Both the position numbers and the translations under genes were made by a program. Positions 51,538 through 60,287 of a DNA stretch of 64,000 nt are shown one piece after another. The notes below the pieces were generated by a model. It made no database searches. It was not told the DNA's origin and was given only the letters and a program-made list of their open reading frames with translations. The stretch is from positions 930,001 through 994,000 of the forward strand of contig NZ_JAPDIA010000009.1 in the NCBI RefSeq assembly GCF_029525575.1, in the 5' to 3' direction. Each line of letters starts with the position of its first letter. Position 1 is the stretch's first letter. Source of the DNA: Cohnella rhizosphaerae. Its GTDB lineage: Bacteria; Bacillota; Bacilli; Paenibacillales; Paenibacillaceae.

Positions 51538-51941
51538 ACCAATCTGCCGCGCTTGGAGGAAATGCTTCATCAAGCCCGATCCGGCGCAAGGTGGCGAGCA
51601 TATTCATTCCGGTCAAAAATATCGAGCGTTCGCGGGCTTGGTATTGCCGGCTGCTTGGATTCGATGAAAGCGAACGCGACATTCTGTTCGGCCATATTTG
51701 CGTACTGCCGCTGGAAGGCGCCGACGTCGTGCTGGACACTATGCCGAAGTGGGGCGGTGGAGAGCCGGACGGCGCGACGCCGATCGACACGCCGGTGCTG
51801 ATGCTGCCGACATCGGATCTGGAGGCATCGCTCGCTTTCATCGATGCGCTCGGCGCGGAGAGAGTCACCGATATCGAGGATGGTCATTGGTTTGTGTTCA
51901 AGGACCCGGACGGCAACAAGCTGATGATCTGCAGGGAATGA
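51534..51941 (+). CDS. VOC-family (glyoxalase/bleomycin-resistance-like) protein
   Basis: A 135-residue cytoplasmic protein with two beta-alpha-beta-beta-beta modules: ASIFIPVKNIERSRAWYCRLLGF in two parts, then PVLMLPTSDLEASLAFIDALG and the closing FVFKDPDGNKLMICRE. The vicinal-oxygen-chelate family includes glyoxalases, dioxygenases and metal-free drug-binding resistance proteins, so no reaction can be assigned. The start overlaps the acetyltransferase stop by four bases, which makes a two-gene operon; acetyltransferase plus VOC pairs are common in small detoxification units. Confidence 0.85.
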   Translation: MNQSAALGGNASSSPIRRKVASIFIPVKNIERSRAWYCRLLGFDESERDILFGHICVLPLEGADVVLDTMPKWGGGEPDGATPIDTPVLMLPTSDLEASLAFIDALGAERVTDIEDGHWFVFKDPDGNKLMICRE

Positions 51942-51952
51942 TCGACGGATTG

Positions 51953-52233
51953 CCGTTAAGGCGGTACGATCGCTTAACTGGGTACTTTGAGTCTTTCGCG
52001 GCCGAGTTATGCGGTATGATCGCACAACTGAGCGCTTTGGATCTTTTGAGGCCCGAGTTGTGCGGTATGATCGCACAACTGAGCGCTTTGGATCTTTTGA
52101 GGCTCGAGTTGTGCGGTACGATCGCATAACTGAGCGCTTTGGATCTTTTGAGGCTCGAGTTGTGCGGTACGATCGCACAACTGAGCGCTTTGGATCTTTT
52201 GAGGCTCGAGTTGTGCGGTACTGCCGCATAATT
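51953..52233. repeat. 51-bp intergenic tandem array with a hairpin in each unit
   Basis: Units begin at 51953 (diverged), 52004, 52055, 52106, 52157 and 52208 (partial). Each contains AGTTGTGCG, a seven-base loop and CGCACAACT, a 9-bp stem with small changes in some copies, then a conserved GAGCGCTTTGGATCTTTTGA spacer. The array begins 12 bases after the stop codon of the VOC gene. Both strands stay open because 51 is a multiple of three, but no gene is supported. Confidence 0.88.
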
Positions 52234-52266
52234 ACGCTTCGGCCATGTCTGCGCCTGAACACGCGG

Positions 52267-52395
52267 GCCAACTGCCCGTCCAGCGCCAGCCCTACGCCGG
52301 CCCAATGCCCGCACAGCGCCGGCCAACTGCCCGTCCAGCGCCAGCCCTACGCCGGCCCAACGCCCGCACAGCGCCGGCCAATTGCCCGCTCCAAG
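52267..52395. repeat. 55-bp GC-rich tandem repeat
   Basis: The unit CCAACTGCCCGTCCAGCGCC... repeats with a 55-bp period (AACTGCCC at 52270 and 52325, AATTGCCC at 52380) for a little over two copies. It directly follows the 51-bp array and leads to the 3' end of the minus-strand DUF2515 gene. It contains GCCGGC-type short inverted segments and no supported gene. Confidence 0.8.
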
Positions 52396-52438
52396 CGCCT
52401 GACCGCCGCGTTTCCCCCGCCTGCCGCTCCGATCACGG

Positions 52439-53707
52439 CTATGGCCGCGATGCCCGCCGCTTCAAACTTTCCAGCGCCAGCGCCGCGGCCTGGAGCTTGC
52501 GCTCGCCGAACGCATGCTCATGCGTCATGACGAAGGCGATCGGCGCCCGCAGCGACCTGAAGTGCTTGAGCACGTTCAGGTCGGCCAGCCAATCCCCTTC
52601 GCGCACGCTGCCGAGCGGACGATCCGGCCAAGCGTCTGCGAGCTTGGGGCTGTACCACGCCGGCCTGTGCGACCCAAGGGCCTCCCCATGACGCTCGCCA
52701 TGCCCTTCCAGCGCCGTAAACCGCTCCGGCCAGTAGTCGGCCCGCGAGCCCGTATGACTGACCGTCTCCGCAAAGGCCAGCGCCCCGCCCAGCACCTTCG
52801 GATAGGCGAACAGCATCGCGTACAGACTTTTGCCGAACGCAATGCGCTCGTCGACGTTCGCGAACGACTCCAGCACGCGACCCGCCAGGGCGGTATCGGC
52901 GGGTTCATCCCCTCCGTCCGGTCCGTCTCCGCGCTCGGTCCCCGACGTTCCGGGAGGCAGACGCGCGATTCGCACGCCGCCCAGCGGCACGATCACCTGC
53001 TGCAGCTGCAAGGGACGCATGCCTTTGAACGCGGCGGAGGCGAGGACGGTGTCTTTGTACGCGGGATCCTGGACGACCCGCCGCTCGATCACGTGCTGCT
53101 CGTTCACGATAAGCGCGACCGTGAGCGCGGTCGGGTCCCGCTCGATCCAGAAGCGCTCCCAGAACGGCCGCATGAAGGCCGACACGCCGAAGGCCGGCAG
53201 CAGCGCAAACCGGCTGCGCCCCGTCCGGCGACTTTCCCCATAAAGACGCAGCTGGGGATAGGCGTCGCGAAAAATCAGCGCGTTGCAAGATTCGAGCATG
53301 CCGAACAAAGTCGCCCTGTCTTTGTGCTTGAGCAGCTTCGGCAGCCAGGCGCCCTGGAGGTCGGTCATATTCCATCCTCCGTTGCGCGATACGAGATGAG
53401 CCAGCAGCGCCCAATGCAGCTCCGGAAATGCCTTGTACATTTCCATATAGGCTGCCGTGCGCGTCACGTTGTTGCGATTGTGCGTCTCCGTCTCTTCACG
53501 GATACAGGCGACGAGCGCGGCGTTGGACGAATCCAGATGGGACGAGGCGCCGCGCCATCCCCGATTGATCTCTTCGCTCAGCTCGGATTCGGCCCAGCCG
53601 GCGATTCCTTTGGGCAGCCGAAGCGATGAGCGCGGACGCGCGAGCCTGAGGGATTCCAGCAGCGCCGCTCCTTTGATCGCCACGCCTTTGACCAGCCCCC
53701 CGGTCAC
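52439..53707 (-). CDS. DUF2515 (YppC-like) protein
   Basis: A soluble protein of at least 422 residues. The stretch HNRNNVTRTAAYMEMYKAFPELHWALLAHLVSRNGGWNMTDL, spread over about residues 75-118, together with ALIFRDAYPQLRLY and GKSLYAMLFAYP, fits the DUF2515 family represented by YppC of Bacillus subtilis, whose role is unknown. GTG 53707 lacks a clear ribosome site. If C5 on the plus strand (53782-53786) is read as C4, the frame extends to GTG 53792, which has AGGAAG seven bases upstream and would add about 28 residues beginning with KGEKHIEDTTG. The true start may therefore lie there. Confidence 0.7.
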   Translation of the reverse strand: MTGGLVKGVAIKGAALLESLRLARPRSSLRLPKGIAGWAESELSEEINRGWRGASSHLDSSNAALVACIREETETHNRNNVTRTAAYMEMYKAFPELHWALLAHLVSRNGGWNMTDLQGAWLPKLLKHKDRATLFGMLESCNALIFRDAYPQLRLYGESRRTGRSRFALLPAFGVSAFMRPFWERFWIERDPTALTVALIVNEQHVIERRVVQDPAYKDTVLASAAFKGMRPLQLQQVIVPLGGVRIARLPPGTSGTERGDGPDGGDEPADTALAGRVLESFANVDERIAFGKSLYAMLFAYPKVLGGALAFAETVSHTGSRADYWPERFTALEGHGERHGEALGSHRPAWYSPKLADAWPDRPLGSVREGDWLADLNVLKHFRSLRAPIAFVMTHEHAFGERKLQAAALALESLKRRASRP

Positions 53708-53903
53708 GCCGGACCAAGCCGGGGTCGACGATCGCTCGCTATTTTTCCGGTACGCGCCAGTCGTGTCTTCGATGTGCTTCTCCCCCTTTCACGATGATTC
53801 TTCCTATTTGGAAGGATTTCCAACTGTAGCGTCGAACTAACCATATCCGGGTATCAATTATTGGATATCATTGGATGGTTATCATCGGGAGGGGGATGGG
53901 TTC

Positions 53904-55460
53904 GTGGTAAAAATGAAAGTTCGTGGTTTGGGTATCGCTTTGATCGCCCTCCTAATCGTTGCGCTCGTCGGCTGTCAGGCCGTGGGCGGCGTGAATTTGA
54001 ACGAGATGCTGACCAAACAGTTGGACGTCCGCTCGTCGACGGGCAGCGGTTCCTTCGAGCTTGAGCTGAATTTTGACGAGGAGGCGCTGGCAGCAGAAGA
54101 CGAGGAGACGCAGCGGATGATCAAGCTGCTCAGCCGCATCAAGCTGCAGCTCGATCAAGTACGGTCCGATGAAAAGGGCGATATGGACGCGAGGGGCAGT
54201 CTTTCGCTGAACGATCGTTCGATTCCGTTCTCGTTGCAGCTCGATCCGACGACCGCGGTGCTGACGGTCGAGGGCGCGAAGCGCCCGCTCGTGCTCGACG
54301 TGGAAGAACTTCAAGCCGGCGCGTTCCCGGGAGAAGATATGATCCCCGGCATCGGCGAGATGACGTCCCAAATCGCCGAACAGACGATTCGGGACGCGCT
54401 GAAGCAGGTGGCGTCCTTCGTGGTCGGTCATCTGCCGAATCCGCCGAAGATCCAGGCCGAAGCGGTTCAAGCGCCGATCGGCGGCACGCCGACCGACTTG
54501 ATGAAGGTACATGCCGAGATGAACGGCAAGGAGCTTGGCGAGCTGATCCCGGCGTTCCTCGATTCGGTGCTTTCCGACGGTCAAGGCGTGAAGAGCCTGA
54601 TCGAAAAGCTCGCCGCGTGGGCGTCCGACCTGCCGCAGGACCTGAAGGACGCGCTCGGCATCGTGCCGGAAGACACCGATTGGACGCCGGAGGAACTGAC
54701 CGACGCCGCGCAGAGCGTGATGGACGGCGTGAAGGAGCTGCGCGACGATTACGAAGAGGCGAGCGCGGAGGAGGATTGGCAGCAGGCGTTTAACGAAGCG
54801 CTGACGTTCAAAGGCGATTTTTACGCCGACAAATCCCTGCACATCCGCAAGTCGGACATCGAGATCGCGCTCGACGCTAGCCTGTTCGGAGAAGAGGACA
54901 TCCCGCTCAAGAGCGTGGTCGTCCGGGTCTCTCAGGAGACTTGGAACATCAACGAGGATCAAGGGCTCGGCGAAGTGCAGGTGCCTGCGAACGCCATGGA
55001 CATCGAGGAGATGGCGTCCATGAAACCGCGCAAACTGCTTAACCAGCTGAGCGTGGATTCGGCCGTGTACGGCCTGCTTAAAAACGACATGCAGATCGAC
55101 GACCAGTATTTTACGCTGAGCTCGGACTGGGGCGTGCCGTTCGCGACCGACGACGACGGCAACGTCTATGTGCCGGTCAAGGAGACGATGCGCGAACTGG
55201 GCAATCCGATCACGTTCGACGCGGCGCGCAAGCAGATTCGGTTCTACGACGAGCCCACGATTCAGGAGTTCGTGCTCACGCTCGGCTCGGATCAGGCGCT
55301 TGTCAACGGAGAGAAAGTGCAGCTTCAGTCGCCGGTCGCCAGGCTCGGAGGCGTCACCTACATGAGCGCGGACGACCTGCTCGGCCTGCTGCACGCAACC
55401 TACAGTGTGACCGACGGCTATGACGGCGAACAGCTTCTGGAAGTGAAGCGGGATCTGTAA
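53904..55460 (+). CDS. Lipoprotein with C-terminal copper-amine-oxidase-N-like domain
   Basis: A secreted lipoprotein of about 518 residues, anchored at the Cys in LIVALVGCQ. The middle region is acidic and helical (for example EDEETQRMIKLLSRIKLQLDQ). The last 110 residues, from VPFATDDDGNVYVPVKETMRELG through TYMSADDLLGLLHATYSVTDG, match the pattern of the copper amine oxidase N-terminal-like domain, which is common in Paenibacillus surface proteins and probably binds wall components. I chose GTG 53904 because GGGAGGGGG lies just upstream; ATG 53913 and 53871 are alternatives. It stands alone and the function is unknown. Confidence 0.75.
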   Translation: MVKMKVRGLGIALIALLIVALVGCQAVGGVNLNEMLTKQLDVRSSTGSGSFELELNFDEEALAAEDEETQRMIKLLSRIKLQLDQVRSDEKGDMDARGSLSLNDRSIPFSLQLDPTTAVLTVEGAKRPLVLDVEELQAGAFPGEDMIPGIGEMTSQIAEQTIRDALKQVASFVVGHLPNPPKIQAEAVQAPIGGTPTDLMKVHAEMNGKELGELIPAFLDSVLSDGQGVKSLIEKLAAWASDLPQDLKDALGIVPEDTDWTPEELTDAAQSVMDGVKELRDDYEEASAEEDWQQAFNEALTFKGDFYADKSLHIRKSDIEIALDASLFGEEDIPLKSVVVRVSQETWNINEDQGLGEVQVPANAMDIEEMASMKPRKLLNQLSVDSAVYGLLKNDMQIDDQYFTLSSDWGVPFATDDDGNVYVPVKETMRELGNPITFDAARKQIRFYDEPTIQEFVLTLGSDQALVNGEKVQLQSPVARLGGVTYMSADDLLGLLHATYSVTDGYDGEQLLEVKRDL

Positions 55461-55504
55461 TAGAGTCGCGTTCTTGGATGCGTGCTTCCCTTGGGGGACG
55501 ACGG

Positions 55505-55533
55505 TTGTACGGCGAGGTAATCGGGCGTATAAT
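55505..55533 (+). promoter_or_regulatory. Promoter of the thioredoxin-like gene
   Basis: TTGTAC (55505-55510) and a perfect TATAAT (55528-55533) are 17 bases apart, 56 bases before the start codon. Confidence 0.7.
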
Positions 55534-55588
55534 GACCGTTAACGACACGGACGCCGGTACCGGCGTTCGTCCAAGGAGGTTAGGCGGC

Positions 55589-55939
55589 ATGGAGAAAATC
55601 ACGAACGAGGCAGACTTCAGGGCGCGCGTAGGCGAGGATGGATTGACGGTGGCGGTATTCAAGACGACCTGGTGCGCGGACTGCCACTTTATCGATCCGT
55701 TCATGCCGGCGCTTGAAGAAGCCTATGCCGATCGGCTCCGGCTCGTCGAGGTCGACCGCGACGATCTGCCCGACCTTTGCAGCGAACTGAACATTCTCGG
55801 CATTCCCAGCTTTATCGCTTTCCGCGAGGGACGCGAGCTGATCCGGTTCGTCAGCAAGCTTCGCAAGTCGCGCGAGGAGATCGAGCAATTCCTGGACCGC
55901 GCGGTGGCGGTATCCGCCGAGATCGCGCCGAAGGCTTGA
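55589..55939 (+). CDS. Thioredoxin-family protein
   Basis: A 116-residue cytoplasmic thioredoxin fold. The redox pair is Cys29 and Cys32 in TTWCADCHF, where the canonical active site is WCGPC, and the cis-proline loop is ILGIPSFIAF. It probably reduces disulfides in cytoplasmic proteins; the CADC sequence suggests a redox potential different from the main thioredoxin. ATG 55589 lies 9 bases after AAGGAGG. It has its own promoter and is followed by two hairpins, so it is likely monocistronic. Confidence 0.88.
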   Translation: MEKITNEADFRARVGEDGLTVAVFKTTWCADCHFIDPFMPALEEAYADRLRLVEVDRDDLPDLCSELNILGIPSFIAFREGRELIRFVSKLRKSREEIEQFLDRAVAVSAEIAPKA

Positions 55940-55956
55940 TCGATCGCGGGCGAGCG

Positions 55957-55981
55957 AGATAGCCGGAAAAACCGGCTATCT
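55957..55981. other. Perfect 10-bp hairpin after the thioredoxin-like gene
   Basis: AGATAGCCGG (55957-55966) and CCGGCTATCT (55972-55981) flank five A. No T run follows, so it may protect the 3' end or assist the terminator 40 bases downstream. Confidence 0.6.
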
Positions 55982-56021
55982 AGGCCCTGCGGCTCGCCGG
56001 TCGGTGCGCATTGCCGGGCAA

Positions 56022-56069
56022 AACAAAGAAGGACGGCGCAGGGCCTACCTGCCTCGTCCTTTCTTTGTT
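56022..56069 (+). terminator. Terminator hairpin
   Basis: AACAAAGAAGGACG (56022-56035) pairs with CGTCC..TTCTTTGTT (56055-56069), with one bulged base; the arms supply A and T tracts for both directions. It separates the thioredoxin-like gene from ctaA. Confidence 0.7.
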
Positions 56070-56167
56070 AAGTGCGCCTATTTCAAAATTCGACGCCTTT
56101 GTGACACTCTTCACAAAGTTCGCGTCCGTTCACAGTTTGAACATAGCATTGACCGCAACCGCTCGGG

Positions 56168-56173
56168 TATAAT
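56168..56173 (+). promoter_or_regulatory. -10 element of the ctaA promoter
   Basis: A perfect TATAAT, 49 bases before the start codon. The -35 region (ATTGACC with too short spacing, or GCATTG) is not convincing. Confidence 0.4.
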
Positions 56174-56222
56174 GAAAACGGGCTGAAGCCGACTACTTCA
56201 TTATAGAAATTAGGGATGGAAT

Positions 56223-57257
56223 ATGACTGCTAGAGCTTACAGGCTGCTGGCCTTGTGGAGCTGCCTCGGCATGCTGCTCGTGCTCATCGCCGGCGTCGTC
56301 GTCACCAATACCGAATCGGGCCGCGGCTGCGGAACGGACTGGCCGCTCTGCAACGGGAAGTTCATTCCCGCCTACACGGTCGAATCGATCGTCGAATACA
56401 CGCACCGCGCGGTAAGCGGACTCGAAGGCTTTCTGGTGTTCGGCGTCTTCCTCCTCACGATGCGACTGAAGCCGGTGAGCGGAGAGGCTCGTCTGTACGC
56501 GGGAGCCGCGCTGCTCTTTACGATTCTCCAGGCCGTGCTCGGCATGCTTGCCGTGATCATGCCGACGTCGGACGCCGTGCTCGCCATACATTTCGGCATC
56601 TCGATGGTCGCGTTCACGAGTACATGGCTGCTGTACGCTTGGGCCAGACGCTGGGACCGCGCGCTGCGGACCGGCGATGCCGGGGCGTGGCCGATACCGA
56701 AGGGCGCGTTGCCGGCGCCTGCGTCGCTTAACGGAGGACGGCAGAGCGGCACCGCCGCGAAGCTTCGTCCAAACCAAGCGGGCAGCGTACCCGCGGCCGG
56801 CGCTTCCGTGCCGGCAGGCCTGTTCGGCTGGATCCTAGCTGTCATTATATATTGTTATGCGGTCGTCTATTTGGGCGCTTATGTGCGGCATACAGACTCG
56901 GCAGGCGGTTGTATCGGCTGGCCGCTCTGCAACGGCGAAGTCGTGCCGGAGCTGAGCGGGGCGACCGGGATCGTGTTCGCCCACAGGCTGGGCGCGATCG
57001 TGCTGTTCCTGTTAATCGGCGCGGTCGCGCTGCTCGTCCGGCGCCGCACCGGGGGGCACGAGGAGCTGACGCAGATCGGCTACGTATCGCTCGCGCTCGT
57101 CGTTCTGCAAAGCCTGAGCGGGTGGCTCCTGACCGCCACGCTCGAGTACCACGACGTCTACGTGTTTACAAGCCTATTGCATACGATCATCATATCCATC
57201 TTGTTCAGCGCGCTCTGTCTGTGGGCGATCCGCGCCTGGCAGCTATCCCGTCGTTGA
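56223..57257 (+). CDS. ctaA: Heme A synthase
   Basis: A 344-residue membrane protein that oxidises the methyl group of heme O to make heme A for aa3-type terminal oxidases. It shows the two-fold repeat of the family: residues 33-65 GRGCGTDWPLCNGKFIP with the heme ligand in EYTHR, and residues 232-262 SAGGCIGWPLCNGEVVPE with FAHR, plus further His ligands in AIHFG and LLHTI. Eight helices are predicted. The two Cys pairs of the CtaA loops are present in each half. A polar insert of about 50 residues (about 155-205) between the halves is longer than usual. The ubiD-like gene starts 19 bases downstream, so the two may share a transcript. Confidence 0.92.
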   Translation: MTARAYRLLALWSCLGMLLVLIAGVVVTNTESGRGCGTDWPLCNGKFIPAYTVESIVEYTHRAVSGLEGFLVFGVFLLTMRLKPVSGEARLYAGAALLFTILQAVLGMLAVIMPTSDAVLAIHFGISMVAFTSTWLLYAWARRWDRALRTGDAGAWPIPKGALPAPASLNGGRQSGTAAKLRPNQAGSVPAAGASVPAGLFGWILAVIIYCYAVVYLGAYVRHTDSAGGCIGWPLCNGEVVPELSGATGIVFAHRLGAIVLFLLIGAVALLVRRRTGGHEELTQIGYVSLALVVLQSLSGWLLTATLEYHDVYVFTSLLHTIIISILFSALCLWAIRAWQLSRR

Positions 57258-57276
57258 CGTTATTTGGAGGAATCAT

Positions 57277-59052
57277 ATGAGTTTTTCTTCGCTTCGTCCG
57301 TTTTTGGAAATGCTGAGAAAAGAGGGCGACCTGGCGGTCATCGAGACGCCGGTCGACCCCGTGCTGGAGATCGCCGAGATACATCGCCGGGTCATCGATT
57401 CAGAGGGCCCGGCTTTGCTGTTCACGAATGTCAAAGGCGCCGCCTTCCCGGTCGTCACCAATCTGTTCGGGACGAGCCGCCGCGTGGACCAGGCGTTCGG
57501 GCCGCGGCCCGAGCAGCTCGTGAACCGGCTGATCGGCGCGATGGATACGCTCATGCCGCCGACGCTGCCCGCGCTCTGGCGGGAGAAGGACATGCTGCTG
57601 GACCTGATGAAGGTCGGCATGAAGAAGGTATCGCAGGAAGCCGCGCCCGTGCTCGGCGTATCGAAGCGCGAGCGTCCGCTGGCCGGACTGCCGGCGCTGA
57701 CCTGCTGGCAGGAGGACGGCGGTCCGTTCATTACGCTGCCGCTCGTCTACACCGAATCTCCCGCGCACGGCAAAAAGCACAATCTCGGCATGTACCGGAT
57801 GCAGGTGTACGACGATTCCACGACCGGCATGCACTGGCAGATTCACAAAGGCGGCGGCTTCCACTACCATGAGGCCGAGCAGATGAACCGTGCGCTGCCG
57901 GTATCCGTATTCCTTGGCGGACCGCCCGCGCTCATCGCTTCGGCGATCGCGCCTGCGCCCGAGGGGCTGCCGGAGCTGCTGTTGACCTCGCTGATCCTGG
58001 GCGGCAAGCTGCCGATGGCGGAAGACCCGCTCGGCGGGCATCGCATCCCGGCGGAGGCCGAGTTCGCGATCAAGGGAAGCGTGCCGCCGCATCTGCGCCG
58101 CCCCGAGGGGCCGTTCGGCGATCATTTCGGCTATTACTCGCTGACGCACGACTTCCCGGTGTTCAACGTCGACCACGTCTGGCACCGCAAGGACGCGATC
58201 TACCCTGCGACGATCGTCGGCAAGCCGCGCCAGGAGGACTACTATCTGGGCGAGTTCCTCCAGCGTTTGCTGTCCCCGGCGTTTCCGATGGTCATGCCGG
58301 GCATCCGCAGCCTGTGGACCTACGCCGAGACGGGCTTCCACGCGCTCGCATCCGCGGTCGTCCGCGAGAGCTACGCGCGCGAGGCGCTCGGCACGGCTTT
58401 CAGCATACTAGGGCAGGGACAGCTGTCGCTGACCAAGTTCCTCATGCTGACGGACCGTCCGGTCGAACTGGAGCATTTCTCCGAACTGCTGACGACGGTG
58501 CTCGAGCGGTTCGACCCGCTCAAGGATCTGTTCGTGTTCGACCATACGTCGCACGACACGCTGGACTACACCGGCCGCAGGCTTAATCACGGCTCCAAAG
58601 CCGTCATGCTGGGCGTCGGCGACCCGATCCGCGAGCTGCCCCGCGAATACGCGGGCGGAGACCTGCCGGGCGTCGCGGACATCCGCGTCTTCGTACCGGG
58701 CTGCCTCGTCGTCCGCGGCGGCACGTTCGAGCGCGAGCCGGAGCTGGCGGAGCGGCTCGCCGAGACGCTGTCCGCGCGCGGCGATTGGCAGTGGCCGCTC
58801 GTCGTGCTGGCGGACGACGCCGGGATCGCGGCGTCCGAGCGGCAGTTCCTCTGGACCGTGTTCACGCGGTTCAACCCGGCGCACGACATGTACGCGAAGA
58901 CGATCGCAAGCCGCCATCACATCGGCTACGGGCTCCCGATCGTGATCGACGCCCGCATGAAGCCCGGCTATCCGGACGAGCTGTTCCCGCGGGAAGACAT
59001 CGTGAAGCTCGTGGACGACAGATGGCGGGAGTACGGGATTCGCAAAACATAA
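57277..59052 (+). CDS. UbiD-family prenyl-FMN-dependent decarboxylase
   Basis: A 591-residue cytoplasmic enzyme. The prenylated-FMN/Mn2+ site is visible as NLGMYRMQVYDDSTTGMHWQ with Arg, KGGGFHYHEAE, and the catalytic acidic motif EGPFGDHFGYYS. These features match UbiD enzymes, which remove carboxyl groups from aromatic or unsaturated acids. In bacteria that use menaquinone, paralogues of this family occur in the futalosine pathway or in aromatic acid breakdown. No UbiX-like partner is present in the window, so the substrate stays open. ATG 57277 follows GGAGG. A terminator lies 13 bases after the stop. Confidence 0.88.
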   Translation: MSFSSLRPFLEMLRKEGDLAVIETPVDPVLEIAEIHRRVIDSEGPALLFTNVKGAAFPVVTNLFGTSRRVDQAFGPRPEQLVNRLIGAMDTLMPPTLPALWREKDMLLDLMKVGMKKVSQEAAPVLGVSKRERPLAGLPALTCWQEDGGPFITLPLVYTESPAHGKKHNLGMYRMQVYDDSTTGMHWQIHKGGGFHYHEAEQMNRALPVSVFLGGPPALIASAIAPAPEGLPELLLTSLILGGKLPMAEDPLGGHRIPAEAEFAIKGSVPPHLRRPEGPFGDHFGYYSLTHDFPVFNVDHVWHRKDAIYPATIVGKPRQEDYYLGEFLQRLLSPAFPMVMPGIRSLWTYAETGFHALASAVVRESYAREALGTAFSILGQGQLSLTKFLMLTDRPVELEHFSELLTTVLERFDPLKDLFVFDHTSHDTLDYTGRRLNHGSKAVMLGVGDPIRELPREYAGGDLPGVADIRVFVPGCLVVRGGTFEREPELAERLAETLSARGDWQWPLVVLADDAGIAASERQFLWTVFTRFNPAHDMYAKTIASRHHIGYGLPIVIDARMKPGYPDELFPREDIVKLVDDRWREYGIRKT

Positions 59053-59064
59053 TAAGAGCACTCG

Positions 59065-59090
59065 ACGGGACGCAGCTTGCGTCCCGTTTT
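59065..59090 (+). terminator. Terminator after the ubiD-like gene
   Basis: ACGGGACGC (59065-59073) pairs exactly with GCGTCCCGT (59079-59087) and is followed by TTT. The arm is similar to the AACGGGACG hairpins at 4749 and 28676. Confidence 0.75.
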
Positions 59091-59114
59091 AACAAGCCAA
59101 GGAGGAATAAACAG

Positions 59115-59945
59115 ATGGACATCGCGAGTCTTGGCGCGGCGATCGGTCTTCATCCGGATGCATCGGCACTCGTACTGGAGTATGATCGAACTGAAGGCGG
59201 CAATTATTCCGCGCACAAAGCTTCTTTTCTCCGCGATCGAGAAGCTATGCTTGCCTCGGTCAAACAGAGAGCGGATTATAGACCGTTTCTATTGTACTTT
59301 TTCGTGAGGATGGCCGTTGACGTTCATGACGAATACAGGTTACGGGACATTCCGGACGAGGTGCACACCGATACTTTTTCGGATATCCGCATTTGGAGCG
59401 AGGTTTGCAAAACGACATACGGAGAATATGGCATCGAGGAATCGGGCTGGCTGCAGGGGCATGTGCGACTTGCTTTGTTCCGTCTCGGCCGGCTGCAGTT
59501 CCAGCCGATCGCGCTAGATCGCGATCTAATCTTCGGCGAGCGGAAGTTTGCGAAAGGAGGGCTCGTACTGAACGTCCACATCCCCGTGGGCGGGCCGTTG
59601 GATCCGCAGGCGGCTTTAGCATCCTTTGCGCGAGCGCGCGCCTTTTTCCGAGGCGTACCGCCGATATTTGTCTGCCATTCCTGGCTGCTGTACCCCGGCC
59701 TCGACCAGGTGTTGGAATCGGACTCGAACATCATGCAGTTCCAGCGGCTGTTCGAGATCTACGAAGTGGACGAGACATCCCGGCAAGCGGAAGAGCGTAT
59801 CTTCGGCATCGGAGCGGTGACCGACGATCCCGCCGCGTACGAAGCGCGGACGGGCCTGCAGCGAAGGGCCAAGGCTTACCTGGCCTCCGGCGGCAAGCTC
59901 GGGGCGGGGAGAGGAATATATACCGTGGACGAAGTCCGGGGGTGA
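59115..59945 (+). CDS. Acyltransferase-like protein (DUF5596/GNAT_C type)
   Basis: A 276-residue cytoplasmic protein. The C-terminal half, with LVLNVHIPVGGPLDPQAALASF, PIFVCHSWLLYPGLDQVL, SNIMQFQRLFEI and a Glu-rich end, fits the GNAT-like C-terminal domain that accompanies an N-terminal domain (DUF5596) in Firmicutes acyltransferase-like proteins. I recall the family by pattern and cannot confirm it. The acyl donor and acceptor are unknown. ATG 59115 follows AGGAGG by 8 bases. The gene lies between two terminators and appears monocistronic. Confidence 0.65.
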   Translation: MDIASLGAAIGLHPDASALVLEYDRTEGGNYSAHKASFLRDREAMLASVKQRADYRPFLLYFFVRMAVDVHDEYRLRDIPDEVHTDTFSDIRIWSEVCKTTYGEYGIEESGWLQGHVRLALFRLGRLQFQPIALDRDLIFGERKFAKGGLVLNVHIPVGGPLDPQAALASFARARAFFRGVPPIFVCHSWLLYPGLDQVLESDSNIMQFQRLFEIYEVDETSRQAEERIFGIGAVTDDPAAYEARTGLQRRAKAYLASGGKLGAGRGIYTVDEVRG

Positions 59946-60030
59946 GCGTACACAGCCTGCATGCGTCGACGATACGCCTACAGAGAAACGCGCCGGAGCG
60001 AAGTCATCCATACTCATCCATACATAGACA

Positions 60031-60062
60031 AACCGCACAGCTTTTTTGTGCGGTTTTTTTTA
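60031..60062 (+). terminator. Strong intrinsic terminator
   Basis: AACCGCAC (60031-60038) pairs with GTGCGGTT (60048-60055), followed by a run of T. It ends the acyltransferase-like gene. Confidence 0.9.
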
Positions 60063-60200
60063 CGTTTTACCCTCATATTACGGTTACAGTACAATCCCGA
60101 TTGCGATACCTTTCTTGTCGTTCATCCCCGAATTCTCGCTTCTTCCGCACTATGTTTGTTGTGATGAAAATGAAAAAATGTCGATTTGCAAGATTAAGTA

Positions 60201-60235
60201 TTGCCAACCTCCTACATTCTATATTATATATAATA
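60201..60235 (+). promoter_or_regulatory. Promoter with palindromic candidate operator for the sugar operon
   Basis: TTGCCA (60201-60206) and TTATAT (60224-60229) are 17 bases apart. The -10 lies inside the exact palindrome TATTATATATAATA (60222-60235) in an unusually A/T-rich stretch. A site of this form is a reasonable target for the GntR protein encoded directly downstream. The remaining sequence from 60,063 to 60,200 shows no gene. Confidence 0.5.
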
Positions 60236-60287
60236 CATAATATATAACTTTAAGAAGAGGCTGTTAACGAGGAGATGAGCGCTCATC

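Noticed and set aside
51570..52271. Minus-strand frame with repeated RTTRASKDPKRSVVRSY
   Set aside because: It arises from the 51-bp intergenic array and runs antisense through the VOC gene.
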